A stretch of DNA of 64,000 nucleotides from Bacillus sp. ISL-18 (GCF_018613415.1 NZ_JAGGQG010000008.1:1-64000), one strand, 5' to 3'; shown: positions 34,913 to 44,324, counted from the first letter of the stretch. Numbers and translations: made by a program. Notes: a model not told the origin generated them from the letters alone.

Positions 34913-35807
34913 AGTTAAGTCTCGTCAATTTGTATTTTTTTAACGAAATAAATAAGAAAATGCCAAGAGAAACAATTGTCCACATGAGTGAGATAGCCGG
35001 ATTAATATTGGTGACAACAAATAAAGAGGGAAGGTCACCTAAGGCAGAATCATTCATCGTGAGGAACCATCCCAACAGCATATTATTTGCTGCATGGGCT
35101 CCGATCGACAATTCGGCACTGTTCGTTTTTGCAGTGATATAACACCAAATAAATCCAGTTACCAAATAATCCGCTCCAACCAATATAGGGGAATACCCCA
35201 TTTCGGGATTGGTGAAATGGAGCGCGCCAAAAATAGAGCCTGCGATAAGTGATATTAGAATAGGCAGGCGAACCCATTTTCCGAGCAACTGCATGAGATA
35301 TCCTCTGAAAAATAATTCCTCACAGGTCGTTTGAATGGGAGTTAAAACCAGCACGAGCCCAAATAAAATCAAGAAATCAGAAACTTTGATATCGTTTAAG
35401 GAGTAATCCCCAGGGTTTATCAGCAAGTCGATGATGGTAGTCAGAGCTAAGATGACAAAGTAGGTTATAAATCCAAAGCCTATTCTCTTCCAATCTATTT
35501 TTCTATTTGGTGTAATGAGCGATGTGAATTTCCGTTTATGAATGAAACGAATCGCGACATAAAGCCCCAAAATCCAAAACAAAAATGGTGAATTCATCAG
35601 GGCAAAATATAGTAACGGGTTTATTCCCACATAATCCTCTAGAACACTATCATAATAGGTATGAGGGTTTCCATCCGTATTCACTATCCATTCACTAATG
35701 ATGGCATAAGGCAGCGCCCCGACAACGATAAACAGAATAATGACAATCAAGGAACATAAATACCGCTTCCAGCTATTCTTGCCTTTTACTACTCGTATAA
35801 AATCCAT
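34911..35807 (-). CDS. CPBP-family intramembrane protease
   Basis: A 298-residue membrane protein with about seven segments. The catalytic glutamates are in TTCEELFFRGYLMQL (EExxxR) and the second and third motifs are FGALHF and the later GAHAANN. CPBP proteases act in signal or bacteriocin self-immunity; no bacteriocin gene is next to it. GGTG before the ATG is weak. Confidence 0.85.
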   Translation of the reverse strand: MDFIRVVKGKNSWKRYLCSLIVIILFIVVGALPYAIISEWIVNTDGNPHTYYDSVLEDYVGINPLLYFALMNSPFLFWILGLYVAIRFIHKRKFTSLITPNRKIDWKRIGFGFITYFVILALTTIIDLLINPGDYSLNDIKVSDFLILFGLVLVLTPIQTTCEELFFRGYLMQLLGKWVRLPILISLIAGSIFGALHFTNPEMGYSPILVGADYLVTGFIWCYITAKTNSAELSIGAHAANNMLLGWFLTMNDSALGDLPSLFVVTNINPAISLMWTIVSLGIFLFISLKKYKLTRLN

Positions 35808-35996
35808 TTATAGTAACACCAACATTCTAGTGGATTTGGGAATTGTGTACAAATTATTACATTATTGATTATATTAGCCAATTACTTACATTATTACCTG
35901 GATGCATTTTAATAAAAATGGTTTATATAATACTGAGAATGGTGCGATAGTTCAACTTTGCTAAAAATATAGACCTCAAAAAAGGAGGTAGAATTT

Positions 35997-36566
35997 ATGT
36001 CCGATAACATAAGAACAAGAAGAATAATTTTAGATTTAGCGGTTACTTTAGATGGCTTTATTGAAGGTAAAAATGGAGAAGTTGATTGGTGCATTATGGA
36101 CGCTGAGATGGGGTTTATCAATTTTTTAAATGAAATTGATACTATTTTATATGGAAGAAAAAGCTACGATTTATGGGGACAATATACTCCAGAAAATGAT
36201 GCAACTGATACTGAAAAAGAAATGTGGGAATTAGTTCATAGTAAAGAAAAATATGTGTTTTCTAGAACGCAAAAACAGACTGAAAATAAAACAATTTTCA
36301 TAAATGATAATATTATTGAAGGAGTAAATAAATTAAAGAATAAGCCTGGCAAAGACATCTGGTTATATGGCGGAGCAAGTCTTATTACAACTTTTATCAA
36401 TTTAGGGCTTATTGATGAATTTAGATTATCTGTTCACCCAATTATTTTGGGAGAAGGAAAACCTTTATTTATTGACATAAAACAGAGATCAAATCTAAAA
36501 ATGGTTAATACAAGAAAGTTTTCTTCTGGCGTTGTTCAACTAATATACCGTTTGAACGGAAATTAA
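35997..36566 (+). CDS. dihydrofolate-reductase-like (RibD C-terminal) protein
   Basis: A 189-residue reductase-fold protein of the YwjB/YyaP type: RRIILDLAVTLDGFIEGKNG, WLYGGASLITTFINLGLIDE and LSVHPIILGEGKPLF are the family motifs. It is likely to use NADPH; substrate unknown. AAAAAAGGAGGTAGAATTT precedes the ATG. A dispersed repeat copy starts about 25 bp after the stop. Confidence 0.85.
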   Translation: MSDNIRTRRIILDLAVTLDGFIEGKNGEVDWCIMDAEMGFINFLNEIDTILYGRKSYDLWGQYTPENDATDTEKEMWELVHSKEKYVFSRTQKQTENKTIFINDNIIEGVNKLKNKPGKDIWLYGGASLITTFINLGLIDEFRLSVHPIILGEGKPLFIDIKQRSNLKMVNTRKFSSGVVQLIYRLNGN

Positions 36567-36589
36567 TAATAAGATAATATTGTCACTTA

Positions 36590-36684
36590 GTTCTACTAAC
36601 TGGTGCAAGAGTTAAAGATTGGGATGGCTGCGGCGATCCATTTTTTATTGCACTAACTGGGCAGGTTAGCTGAAGAAGGAATTT
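36590..36684 (+). repeat. dispersed repeat, full copy with changed hairpin
   Basis: Left box CTAACTGGTGCAAGAGTT, hairpin GGAT/ATCC around GGCTGCGGCG with ATTTTTTATTG, right box CACTAACTGGGCAGGTTAG and TGAAGAAGGA. CTAAC pairs with GTTAG, TGC with GCA. Confidence 0.9.
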
Positions 36685-36738
36685 CCACATTTTCACTTGA
36701 ATATATCTTAGTAAAAGACTATAGACGGAGGGCTTTTT

Positions 36739-37224
36739 ATGGCATTAGTTTCAATCTATACTGTTGGTAGGCTAAACCACCCCTATGATCACCCTGCCTC
36801 TCGTGAATTTTTTCAAGTGGGAAATGAAGTATATCGTCAAGCAACTAAATCAGGTCTTATAGAGACCTTTTCACCCGAAGGAGTCCCTTTCCCTGAAGAA
36901 ACTGTAAAAGGAAAGGGTTCTCCTATTCTTACACTAACTGTATGGAGAAGTCTTCAATCCTTATATCGCTTTACTTATTCAGGAAAGCATATGCAAGCAT
37001 TACGAGATAGAAGCAGATGGATAGAACCTTATCCAGATAAACACCTATCTTATGTAGTCTGGTGGACAGAAATGATGAGGGATGTCTCATGGGAGGAGGC
37101 ATTCAGAAGATACAACCATTATATTAAGCATGGTCCGACTCCTTTTGCATTTGATTTTAAGCATGCATTTGATGAAAAAGGAGAGACGTTCTGGATTAAT
37201 ACTAATGGTGACGTTAAAGAATAA
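36739..37224 (+). CDS. DUF3291-like protein
   Basis: A 161-residue soluble protein: LVSIYTVGRLNHPYDHPASR, LTLTVWRSLQSLYRFTYSG and HLSYVVWWTEMMRDVSWEEA are as in DUF3291, an alpha+beta dimeric-barrel-like family of unknown function. ACGGAGGGC precedes the ATG. Lies alone between two copies of the dispersed repeat. Confidence 0.8.
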   Translation: MALVSIYTVGRLNHPYDHPASREFFQVGNEVYRQATKSGLIETFSPEGVPFPEETVKGKGSPILTLTVWRSLQSLYRFTYSGKHMQALRDRSRWIEPYPDKHLSYVVWWTEMMRDVSWEEAFRRYNHYIKHGPTPFAFDFKHAFDEKGETFWINTNGDVKE

Positions 37225-37262
37225 TATACCTTCCTGTGACATTTTAAGTTTTTTTGGAGGAA

Positions 37263-37365
37263 TTTGTGAAGTATTACACTTAAAACTATCGGGTGCAAGT
37301 GTTAAACAAATGATCGCTGCGACGTTCTTTTCCTTGTTGAACTACCAGGCAGGTTAGTTGAAGGA
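37263..37365 (+). repeat. dispersed repeat, full copy
   Basis: Left arm TTTGTGAAGTATTACACTTA, left box CTATCGGGTGCAAG, weak hairpin ATCGC/GCGAC with TTCTTTTCCTTGTTGAAC, right box AGGCAGGTTAGTTGAAGG. Confidence 0.9.
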
Positions 37366-37500
37366 AAAAACGTTTTAATCTGAACCTTAAATGTATTGCA
37401 AACGTACTACCTATTCCTTGAAGCAGCTTTCCTTAGTATTCTAATTACAGGAGGAATCTAGTTATAAGGCCACAATATGATGTTGAAGATGCTGAAGTAA

Positions 37501-37551
37501 ACGAAAATAGTTTATTATCCTATTAAAGAGATAAAGATTATTGGTAAATAA
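37501..37551 (+). pseudogene. 3' remnant of a signal peptidase I gene
   Basis: The 51 bp encode TKIVYYPIKEIKIIGK and stop, against TKMVYYPIKEIKIIGK in the intact gene ending at 49826. There are three mismatches in 51 bases, all isolated. The resemblance continues beyond the stop into the dispersed repeat (TTCAATTAACTGGGTGCTT). The rest of the gene is absent. Confidence 0.9.
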
Positions 37552-37582
37552 ATTTTCTCGATGACAGATTAGCAAAATCATT

Positions 37583-37612
37583 GTTCAATTAACTGGGTGC
37601 TTTTATTGATGA
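37583..37612 (+). repeat. dispersed repeat, left end only
   Basis: TTCAATTAACTGGGTGCTTT, attached to the signal peptidase remnant. Confidence 0.7.
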
Positions 37613-37630
37613 AGAAATAGAGGTGAAATA

Positions 37631-37759
37631 GTGCCAACGCCAATTATATTACTCTTGTTACTCCTATCAATTTTAGTTTTTAGAGACGTACAAAACGGAA
37701 GGATGAAATTTACTGTTAAGAAGTTTATATTGGGTTTAATTATAACGACCTATCATTAA
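37631..37759 (+). CDS. small membrane protein (42 residues)
   Basis: From GTG 37631 the frame reads MPTPIILLLLLLSILVFRDV, then QNGRMKFTVKKFILGLIITT: two helices joined by a charged turn. AGAGGTG precedes it. The stop may be a late frameshift, because hydrophobic coding continues in another frame. Function unknown. Confidence 0.5.
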   Translation: MPTPIILLLLLLSILVFRDVQNGRMKFTVKKFILGLIITTYH

Positions 37760-37821
37760 CGTGATAATGTTTTTCATCTTATAAAAATACTATGTGAATT
37801 AAGGTACTTAATCTAACGTGG

Positions 37822-37880
37822 GCGATAGCCATACAATGGTTACCGCTTGTTAAGCTTACTGGCAGGTTTGTTTAATAACA
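37822..37880 (+). repeat. dispersed repeat, right half
   Basis: GCGATAGCC...GGTTACCGCTTGTTAAGC and right box CTGGCAGGTTTGTTTAA. Confidence 0.6.
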
Positions 37881-37923
37881 AGTAATGGTTATTGTTTAAT
37901 ATTTGTTTTATAGAGGTGTTGAA

Positions 37924-38184
37924 GTGAAGATAATTATACAAGCAATTATTGGGTCATTCATAATTCATCTAGCATATTTTTTTACTGTTTTTTTAGTAGG
38001 TTATATAAAAACAAGCCTTTATAAACCAAATATTTCAAATGAGTGGGATAATGTCTATCCACTTCAAAATGAAGTAGCGTTCGGTATGATTGTTTCTCCA
38101 GTTTTTATTTTATTAACAATGCTAGGAGTAACTGTATTTTGCGGAATTATAATATATTTTTATAAAAAATTGTTCTTCAACTAA
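37924..38184 (+). CDS. small membrane protein (86 residues)
   Basis: From GTG 37924 (AGAGGTG before it) the protein begins MKIIIQAIIGSFIIHLAYFF and has three hydrophobic segments (5-27, 50-66, 68-82). No family recognised. The dispersed repeat covers its last few codons and the sequence after the stop. Confidence 0.6.
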   Translation: MKIIIQAIIGSFIIHLAYFFTVFLVGYIKTSLYKPNISNEWDNVYPLQNEVAFGMIVSPVFILLTMLGVTVFCGIIIYFYKKLFFN

Positions 38185-38242
38185 CTGATGCGGAAATTTT
38201 TTCTTATTGAACAAAAGGGGCCGGTTTGTTGAAGAAGGATAT
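38172..38242 (+). repeat. dispersed repeat, compact copy
   Basis: Left box CAACTAACTGATGCGG, T-rich TTTTTTCTTATTGAAC, right box GGCCGGTTTGTTGAAGAAGG. It overlaps the last codons of the gene before it. Confidence 0.75.
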
Positions 38243-38330
38243 TTTCTGTTTTTAGCGAATTATCATTTCAAACAAACCTTACACTTAATACAGGTATGGA
38301 AAAATAACAGGAATATAGGTGGTATGGGAT

Positions 38331-38768
38331 ATGAGGATCAATAGAATAGATCATGTGAGTATAAATGTAAATGATCTTTCAGAGGCTAAAGCGTTTTTTC
38401 TTGATTTAGGACTTGAAGTGCAAGCGGAATGGGAATTGGATGGAGAACAGTTGGACCGAATAGTTGGGCTTAAGGATGTTAAAACGGCATGTATAGGATT
38501 GGGAATGCCAGATGGTCAGGCATGGATAGAGCTAGTCAAATTTTATACGCCGTCAGATGAAAAAAATATTCAAAAACCTTTTGCAAATACGCTGGGGATC
38601 CGACATATTTGCTTGGCTGTTGAAGATCTTGAATCTATTGTTGCAAAATTGAAAAAGAAATCCACAGAAATTTTTAGTGAGATAGAGCAATATGGAGAAA
38701 GTTATAAATTATGCTATGTTCGTGGTCCAGAGGGAATTATTTTAGAGTTGGCCGAGAAAATCAGTTAA
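38331..38768 (+). CDS. VOC-family glyoxalase/bleomycin-resistance-like protein
   Basis: A 145-residue VOC protein: INRIDHVSINVNDLSEAKAF with metal-binding His, the central MPDGQAWIELVKF, LGIRHICLAVEDLESIVAKL and YVRGPEGIILELAEK. All four metal-ligand positions appear kept. It is likely an isomerase, lyase or dioxygenase-type enzyme; substrate unknown. AGGTGG sets ATG 38331 rather than the ORF start at 38319. Confidence 0.82.
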   Translation: MRINRIDHVSINVNDLSEAKAFFLDLGLEVQAEWELDGEQLDRIVGLKDVKTACIGLGMPDGQAWIELVKFYTPSDEKNIQKPFANTLGIRHICLAVEDLESIVAKLKKKSTEIFSEIEQYGESYKLCYVRGPEGIILELAEKIS

Positions 38769-39249
38769 ATATTGAAGGGGACTTTAGATGATTTAGACCT
38801 CCAACTTTAAAGATTTCTTCTTAAACGATCGGGGTTCTTTTACTTTTTAACTTGGCCCTGATAAACTCATTGTTGATTTCAGTATGAAAATTCATAAGCG
38901 GAGAATTACCGGCTAATGTATAAAGGGTAAGCTTAAGAAGCAGATATAAGCGGAGATATTCCAATAAACTGCTCTAAATAAGACAAAATCCAAAGATTTG
39001 GATAATATAAACGGAAAAACTTACTTTATTTTTAAGGAAATATGGGTATTTCGCAATTTAAACGGTTTTTCCCCGTTTATTTTCCCCCTATTGAAAACAT
39101 AAATTCAAAAATAGCTTTTTCTAATGGAGTGTTACACGCTTCCCATTTTACTAAATTCACAAACACATCGAATCAATTGACTCGATGTGTTTGTTTATCC
39201 TTATTCATGCATTCATCTTCGAAAGCTTCTCATTGCATAGATTTTTTAA
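38769..39249. other. gene-poor intergenic stretch
   Basis: Holds fragments like the dispersed repeat (CGATCGGGGTTC then CTTTTTAACTTGGCC near 38835-38870), a perfect dyad ATCCAAA-GA-TTTGGAT at 38988-39003, and two ATAAGCGGAGA repeats near 38896 and 38946. No credible gene: the 73-codon frame at 39042 lacks start signals. Confidence 0.6.
39161..39192. terminator. terminator downstream of the Bcr-like gene
   Basis: AAACACATCGA pairs with TCGATGTGTTT around ATCAATTGAC. It serves the minus-strand operon ending at 39250, or either strand. Confidence 0.75.
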
Positions 39250-40476
39250 TTAATCCACATTGATTTCTTTAGAAGAAGGAACAGTTTTTCCATTTTTAAT
39301 TAGGACTACATTGAAGAACACAGCCAAAAAACTGGTAATAAAAATAATGATTCCTAGGGGCAGGGCGGAGTATTCACCAGCTATGCCAACAAGTGGCGAG
39401 GTAATGGACCCTAATAAAAATGGCAGGATCCCTAGAAGTGCAGAGGCACTTCCTGCAATGTGACCTTGCGATTCAATTGCGAGAGTAAAAGAAATCGGAC
39501 CGACGCTTCCTAACGATACATTGAATAAGAAAAGTGAGATAACCAGTGCAGCTAAAGGTCCGTGAGAAATAACAACAATAAGAACGAATAGACTAGCAAC
39601 AAAAGAAGAAGACAATCCAATTAGAAAAATAGTATGTGAAGTCATTCGTCCCGCCTGTAGTTTTACTACCTGAGCACCGATCATTAAACTAACACCATTC
39701 AAAGCGAATAGGATTGAAAATACTTGAGGAGATACTCCATAAATAGTTTGATAAATAAAAGGGCTTCCTGAAATATAAGCAAAACAGCCTGCAAATAAAA
39801 AGCCAGATGCAAGACCATAGCCTATAAATTTTCGATCTTGAAGCAAGGTTTTATAGTTTTTCAATAACCCGTTGAAATTACTTGAAACACGTTGCTCTAC
39901 AGGCAAGGTTTCTTTCATTCTCCAGAAAGTGATAATTGTTAGATATATTCCTATAATCGCTGTAACGATAAATACACCGATCCATGAAGTGAAAGAAATA
40001 ACAGCAATGCCTGCGAGTGGTGATAGTAATGGAGTAACACTGGTAATCGTCGTAAGAAGGGCAAAAAACTTAGTAAGTTCAGTACCATTATACGTATCAC
40101 GAACAATTGCACGAGCTATAACAAGCCCTGCTGAAGCTGAAAATCCTTGTATAAAACGCAAAATAATAAAAATTTCAACATATGGTGAAATGGCACAACC
40201 GGCAGAAGATAGGAAAAATAAAATCATGGAGAAGAGCAAAGGTCTTCGTCTGCCATAAACATCACTCAACGGACCTATTACGATTTGGCCCAAGCTTAGC
40301 CCTATAAGGGCAGATGTTAAACTAGCTTGAACCATGGAGGCATTTGTTTCGAAAAATCTCATGATTTCAGGAAATGAAGAAAGATACATATCAACGGTAA
40401 ACGGGCCTAATGCACAAAATACGGCTAAGAGGAGGGCAAATCTAACCTGATGTTTATTTGTCCTTGTGTTCAACAT
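39250..40476 (-). CDS. Bcr/CflA-family drug exporter
   Basis: A 408-residue, twelve-segment MFS exporter. FALLLAVFCALGPFTVDMYL at the start and GPLSDVYGRRRPLLFSMILF (motif A) are typical of Bcr/CflA. The frame opens at TTG 40482, but AAAAGGAG favours ATG 40476. It is the last gene of a three-gene operon with a reductase and a SnoaL protein, divergent from TetR. It likely exports a toxic compound or the modified product. Confidence 0.87.
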   Translation of the reverse strand: MLNTRTNKHQVRFALLLAVFCALGPFTVDMYLSSFPEIMRFFETNASMVQASLTSALIGLSLGQIVIGPLSDVYGRRRPLLFSMILFFLSSAGCAISPYVEIFIILRFIQGFSASAGLVIARAIVRDTYNGTELTKFFALLTTITSVTPLLSPLAGIAVISFTSWIGVFIVTAIIGIYLTIITFWRMKETLPVEQRVSSNFNGLLKNYKTLLQDRKFIGYGLASGFLFAGCFAYISGSPFIYQTIYGVSPQVFSILFALNGVSLMIGAQVVKLQAGRMTSHTIFLIGLSSSFVASLFVLIVVISHGPLAALVISLFLFNVSLGSVGPISFTLAIESQGHIAGSASALLGILPFLLGSITSPLVGIAGEYSALPLGIIIFITSFLAVFFNVVLIKNGKTVPSSKEINVD

Positions 40477-40499
40477 TTTCAACTCCTTTTTAATTTAAT

Positions 40500-40519
40500 A
40501 AGCTGCCGATGGGCAGCTT
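40500..40519 (-). terminator. hairpin between SnoaL and Bcr genes
   Basis: AAGCTGCC pairs with GGCAGCTT, overlapping the stop of the SnoaL gene. It is possibly an attenuator or mRNA stabiliser inside the operon. Confidence 0.55.
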
Positions 40520-40982
40520 AATTCATTTCTTTGCTGTCTTGCCAGACAAAAGTCGATGTTCTTTTAGCAATCAACCATTGCCCTTTTTCAAAGACATATT
40601 CATCCTTATATGAAACTCCAGAAGCATGATTAACTTTTTTTCCTTTTTCGGAACTAATAAGGTCAACTCGGCAATAGAGAGTTCCTTCGGCTTTATTTCC
40701 ATTTATTGAAACAACATGTTGACCATTAATGTGGTAAACTGTTTCAAAATTTGCAAGGAAACGTTCAAACGCATTTCCTATTTGTTCGGTACCTTTCAAA
40801 CTTGAAGTTAACTGCCCATTTACATAGGAATCTACTGTTGCGTCTTTAGTGAAAAGCTCTGTTTGCTTCCAAACTTCTTTCTTGTCCGCCAGGATGGAGA
40901 AATTGTCAACAAGTTCCCTTAATGCTCTCACGTTTTCTAGCTCTCCGATTCTTTTCTCTAATCCTTGATTTGTTTTTGTCAT
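40518..40982 (-). CDS. SnoaL-like (NTF2-fold) protein
   Basis: A 154-residue NTF2-fold protein: RALRELVDNFSILADKKEVW, FTKDATVDSYVNGQL and YKDEYVFEKGQWLIAKRTS are SnoaL_4-type motifs. Such proteins are small ligand-binding enzymes or isomerases, function here unknown. TAGGAGGAAGAAAT precedes the ATG. It lies 16 bp downstream of the reductase gene in the TetR-linked operon. Confidence 0.8.
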   Translation of the reverse strand: MTKTNQGLEKRIGELENVRALRELVDNFSILADKKEVWKQTELFTKDATVDSYVNGQLTSSLKGTEQIGNAFERFLANFETVYHINGQHVVSINGNKAEGTLYCRVDLISSEKGKKVNHASGVSYKDEYVFEKGQWLIAKRTSTFVWQDSKEMN

Positions 40983-40998
40983 ATTTCTTCCTCCTAAA

Positions 40999-41862
<864 letters not shown>

Positions 41863-41897
41863 TTAACACTATTTTGCCTTATTTCAAATTCATATTG

Positions 41898-41980
41898 ATG
41901 GTTTAATACTCACATGTGTATAATAAGTTAAAAAAAAGTAGGAAACAATCACCAAATTTCTTTGTTTTATGGTTTAATAC
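41898..41980. promoter_or_regulatory. repeated boxes in the TetR/reductase gap
   Basis: ATGGTTTAATAC occurs at 41898-41909 and again at 41969-41980 in the same orientation. The first is followed by the palindrome CACATGTG. Together they are candidate TetR operators or promoter elements. Confidence 0.4.
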
Positions 41981-42112
41981 ACAAATAAAGTTAAATTGTA
42001 TATTATCTTTTTTCTCAGGTAGCATGTTTAGAACCAATTCATTGCGATGGGTGTATTAATTCATGGATACAAAAAACTGTGTAAAAATTTATAGATATTG
42101 GAGGTCTTTTAT

Positions 42113-42658
42113 ATGCCCAAAATAGATAGAAGAATAATTAAATCCCAAGAGGCAATAAAAAAAGCATTTATCGAACTAATGAATGAAAAAGGTTTTGATA
42201 AAATCACGATCCAAGATATTTCCGACCGGGCAAACGTTAATAGAAGGACTGTTTATCTTCATTACTTAGATAAATTTGATATATTGGATAAAATGATCGA
42301 GGACCACATTAACAAACTGCGAGAATTGTGCAAATCACTTTCCGAAATGGACTTTATTGACGGTGGTGTGCCATTTTTTGAATATTTTAAGAGCAATTAT
42401 TTATTCTTTTCAACGATGTTGGTCGGCGGAGGTGCAGCACAATTTCGAGCTCAATACCTTGAATTCTCCGTTGAGCTGTTAAAAGGCGAAGTCAATGTCA
42501 CCGATGGCAAAAATAAAGGATTGAATGAAGAGATCATTCTTCGATTTGTTGCAGCTGCTTACGTTGAGCTAGTGGAATGGTGGCTTAAAGAAGGAATGCC
42601 TTATCCGCCACGCGTCATGGCAGAACAAGTGGGGATATTGATAGAGAGAATTTTGTGA
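42113..42658 (+). CDS. TetR-family regulator
   Basis: A 181-residue repressor with the helix-turn-helix KITIQDISDRANVNRRTVYL at about 31-50 and a helical ligand-binding domain ending PPRVMAEQVGILIERIL. It is of the AcrR/DhaS-regulator type. The frame opens at 42098 but TTGGAGGTC sets ATG 42113. It should control the divergent reductase-SnoaL-Bcr operon. Confidence 0.88.
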   Translation: MPKIDRRIIKSQEAIKKAFIELMNEKGFDKITIQDISDRANVNRRTVYLHYLDKFDILDKMIEDHINKLRELCKSLSEMDFIDGGVPFFEYFKSNYLFFSTMLVGGGAAQFRAQYLEFSVELLKGEVNVTDGKNKGLNEEIILRFVAAAYVELVEWWLKEGMPYPPRVMAEQVGILIERIL

Positions 42659-42856
42659 CGTTTTTTAAACGTTATAAAATTGATTCCACAGAAGGAATAA
42701 CCAAATTCCAATACTTAGCATTCGACTTTTTAAGGGGAATACTATTATACAGTTTTCAATACATCATAAATAATTTTAGTTATAATAAACGATTCCTTTC
42801 AAACAAATAATCGAATAAAAATGGCAAAGTAGTATTTATATACAACGTTGTAAGGT

Positions 42857-42956
42857 AATTCACTTACATTGACAAGTGCTTGAGTTGAAGATGGAGTGGC
42901 GGCAGCTGCTCCATTTCTTTTTGTGCTAAATGGCAGGTTAGCTTAAGAAGACTTAG
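42857..42956 (+). repeat. dispersed repeat, full copy with a new hairpin
   Basis: Left arm ATTCACTTACATTGACA, left box AGTGCTTGAGTTGAAG, hairpin ATGGAG/CTCCAT with TTCTTTTTGTG, right box AAATGGCAGGTTAGCTTAAG. The stem has no sequence in common with GATCGC/GCGGTC copies, yet pairs fully. Bases 42659-42856 hold no gene. Confidence 0.88.
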
Positions 42957-43036
42957 AACTTTCCACTAGTTGAGTACCTGGTGTTATAATAAACAAGGAC
43001 AACAACGACTACAACAACAAAATTGAGGGTGTAAGA

Positions 43037-43462
43037 ATGAAGTTAGATGAGTTTACAATTGGACAGAAGTTTCAAACTAAATCATTAAAATTAACAAAAG
43101 AAGATATTATGAGGTTTGCAGGTGAATTTGACCCTCAATATATGCATTTGGATGAGGAGAAAGCAAATCAGGGCAGGTTTGATGGAATTATTGCTTCCGG
43201 GATACATACGTTAGCCATTTCTTTTAAGCTTTGGGTTGAAGAAGGTTTCTACGGTGAGGATGTCATCGCTGGAACACGGATGAACAATATTAAATTTATT
43301 AAACCTGTGTATCCTGAAGATGAACTGCATATCAATGTTGAAGTTATTGATAAGAAAGCAACAAAAGATGAAACAGGCATCCTTACTGTATCTTTATCTA
43401 CCTTTAATGATAGAGATGAAAAAGTTTTTGAAGGCGATCTGTCCGTATTGATTAAGCGATGA
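43037..43462 (+). CDS. MaoC-family dehydratase
   Basis: A 141-residue hot-dog-fold protein of the MaoC/R-hydratase type: FTIGQKFQTKSLKLTKEDIM, FAGEFDPQYMHLDEEKANQG and FDGIIASGIHTLAISFKLW hold the catalytic Asp and His. It hydrates or dehydrates (R)-hydroxyacyl thioesters. TTGAGGGTGTAAGA precedes the ATG. It is a single gene between two repeat copies. Confidence 0.85.
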   Translation: MKLDEFTIGQKFQTKSLKLTKEDIMRFAGEFDPQYMHLDEEKANQGRFDGIIASGIHTLAISFKLWVEEGFYGEDVIAGTRMNNIKFIKPVYPEDELHINVEVIDKKATKDETGILTVSLSTFNDRDEKVFEGDLSVLIKR

Positions 43463-43555
43463 AGGGGAATTGAAAATCAAAGGATTCTAATTGATAAAGG
43501 GGGCGACGACTCTACAAGAGGGAGGCCGCCTTTTCCTTTCGCACAAGAAAGATGA

Positions 43556-43645
43556 CGAAATGTTGCACTAAAATAAAGTGCGATTCTTCAAGAGCGAAGG
43601 ATCGTTTTTTTCCTTTTAAAGTAATGGGGAAGGATAGTTGAATAG
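43556..43645 (+). repeat. dispersed repeat, variant copy
   Basis: GACGAAATGTTGCACTAAAA, AAGTGCGATTCTTCAAGAG, weak hairpin with GATCGTTTTTTTCCTTTTAA, right part GGAAGGATAGTTGAATAG. Bases 43463-43555 also contain GGGGGCGACGAC/GGAGGCCGCC, a terminator-like hairpin near 43500-43534. Confidence 0.65.
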
Positions 43646-43705
43646 TTAAAGTTCGGGCTGCCAAATGGTGGCTTTTTCTTTTTTACTAGGCTCTGACAGT
43701 ATTCA

Positions 43706-43782
43706 TTGACGGGCAGTTTGTGGAACAGAAAGTATTTATGAAGCAATGCACTAAACTAAAGGGTGCTTGAGTTTAACAAAGA
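43706..43782 (+). repeat. dispersed repeat, right end followed by a new left end
   Basis: TGACGGGCAGTTTGTGGAAC (right box) is followed by TTTATGAAGCAATGCACTAA and left box CTAAAGGGTGCTTGAG. Two elements abut here without a gene between them. Confidence 0.75.
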
Positions 43783-43876
43783 GTCGTGTAGAAAGTTGAA
43801 GAAGGAAAACTAATATGAAACAAATATATCCTTAATGCGTATGTATTGGTAATGCGGTGAAAAAGGGGGAATTTTA

Positions 43877-44089
43877 TTGTTTCAGTTTTTTCTAATTGTA
43901 GGAATAGTAAGTATTATGATTTCAGGTGTGTTTATCGGGGCTTGGGTTGATGGAGACCGTCAAAGAGGAAATTTTTATTCAGAAACCCCAGAAGACAGAA
44001 ATTCCAGAACAAAAATAGCGTTAATATCTGGTTTCGTAGGCATAGTTTCTTTATTAATTTCTGGGTTAATTTATTTCATATTTAAATAA
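43877..44089 (+). CDS. DUF5316-like small membrane protein
   Basis: A 70-residue protein with helices at 3-25 and 48-69. The middle GAWVDGDRQRGNFYSETPED, then RNSRTKIALISG, matches Bacillus DUF5316 proteins. AAAAAGGGGGAA precedes the TTG/ATG start region (coding begins at TTG 43877). Function unknown. It lies between repeat copies. Confidence 0.75.
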   Translation: MFQFFLIVGIVSIMISGVFIGAWVDGDRQRGNFYSETPEDRNSRTKIALISGFVGIVSLLISGLIYFIFK

Positions 44090-44095
44090 CGGATT

Positions 44096-44168
44096 CTAAA
44101 GTGCTTTACTTTAAAAGAGAGTAAAGCCTTTTTCTTGTTAAACTAAATGGCAAGTTTGTTCAATAGTT
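44096..44168 (+). repeat. dispersed repeat, compact copy
   Basis: AAAGTGCTTTACTTTAAAAG, short stem around AAGCC with TTTTTCTTGTTAAAC, right box AAATGGCAAGTTTGTTCAA. Confidence 0.75.
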
Positions 44169-44228
44169 TTCCATCACAATTGGTATTTACTGTATAATCA
44201 TAATTAGGATACCTTGGGAGGTAAGTAT

Positions 44229-44324
44229 ATGATATTAAATACAATAACACCAATAGCAATATTAGCAGGTCTTGTTTTTCTTGGATACCTAGTGGTTAAG
44301 TTAGTTAAGGTGTTAAAAAAATAG
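44229..44324 (+). CDS. very small membrane protein (31 residues)
   Basis: The frame reads MILNTITPIAILAGLVFLGY, then LVVKLVKVLKK: one helix with a basic end. TTGGGAGGTAAGTAT gives a strong ribosome binding site. Function unknown. Confidence 0.6.
   Translation: MILNTITPIAILAGLVFLGYLVVKLVKVLKK

Noticed and set aside
34911..35807. Bacteriocin immunity locus
   Set aside because: CPBP proteases can give immunity, but no bacteriocin precursor or exporter lies nearby.
39042..39263. 73-codon + strand gene
   Set aside because: No start signal, its frame crosses a terminator stem and the 3' end of the Bcr-like gene on the other strand.
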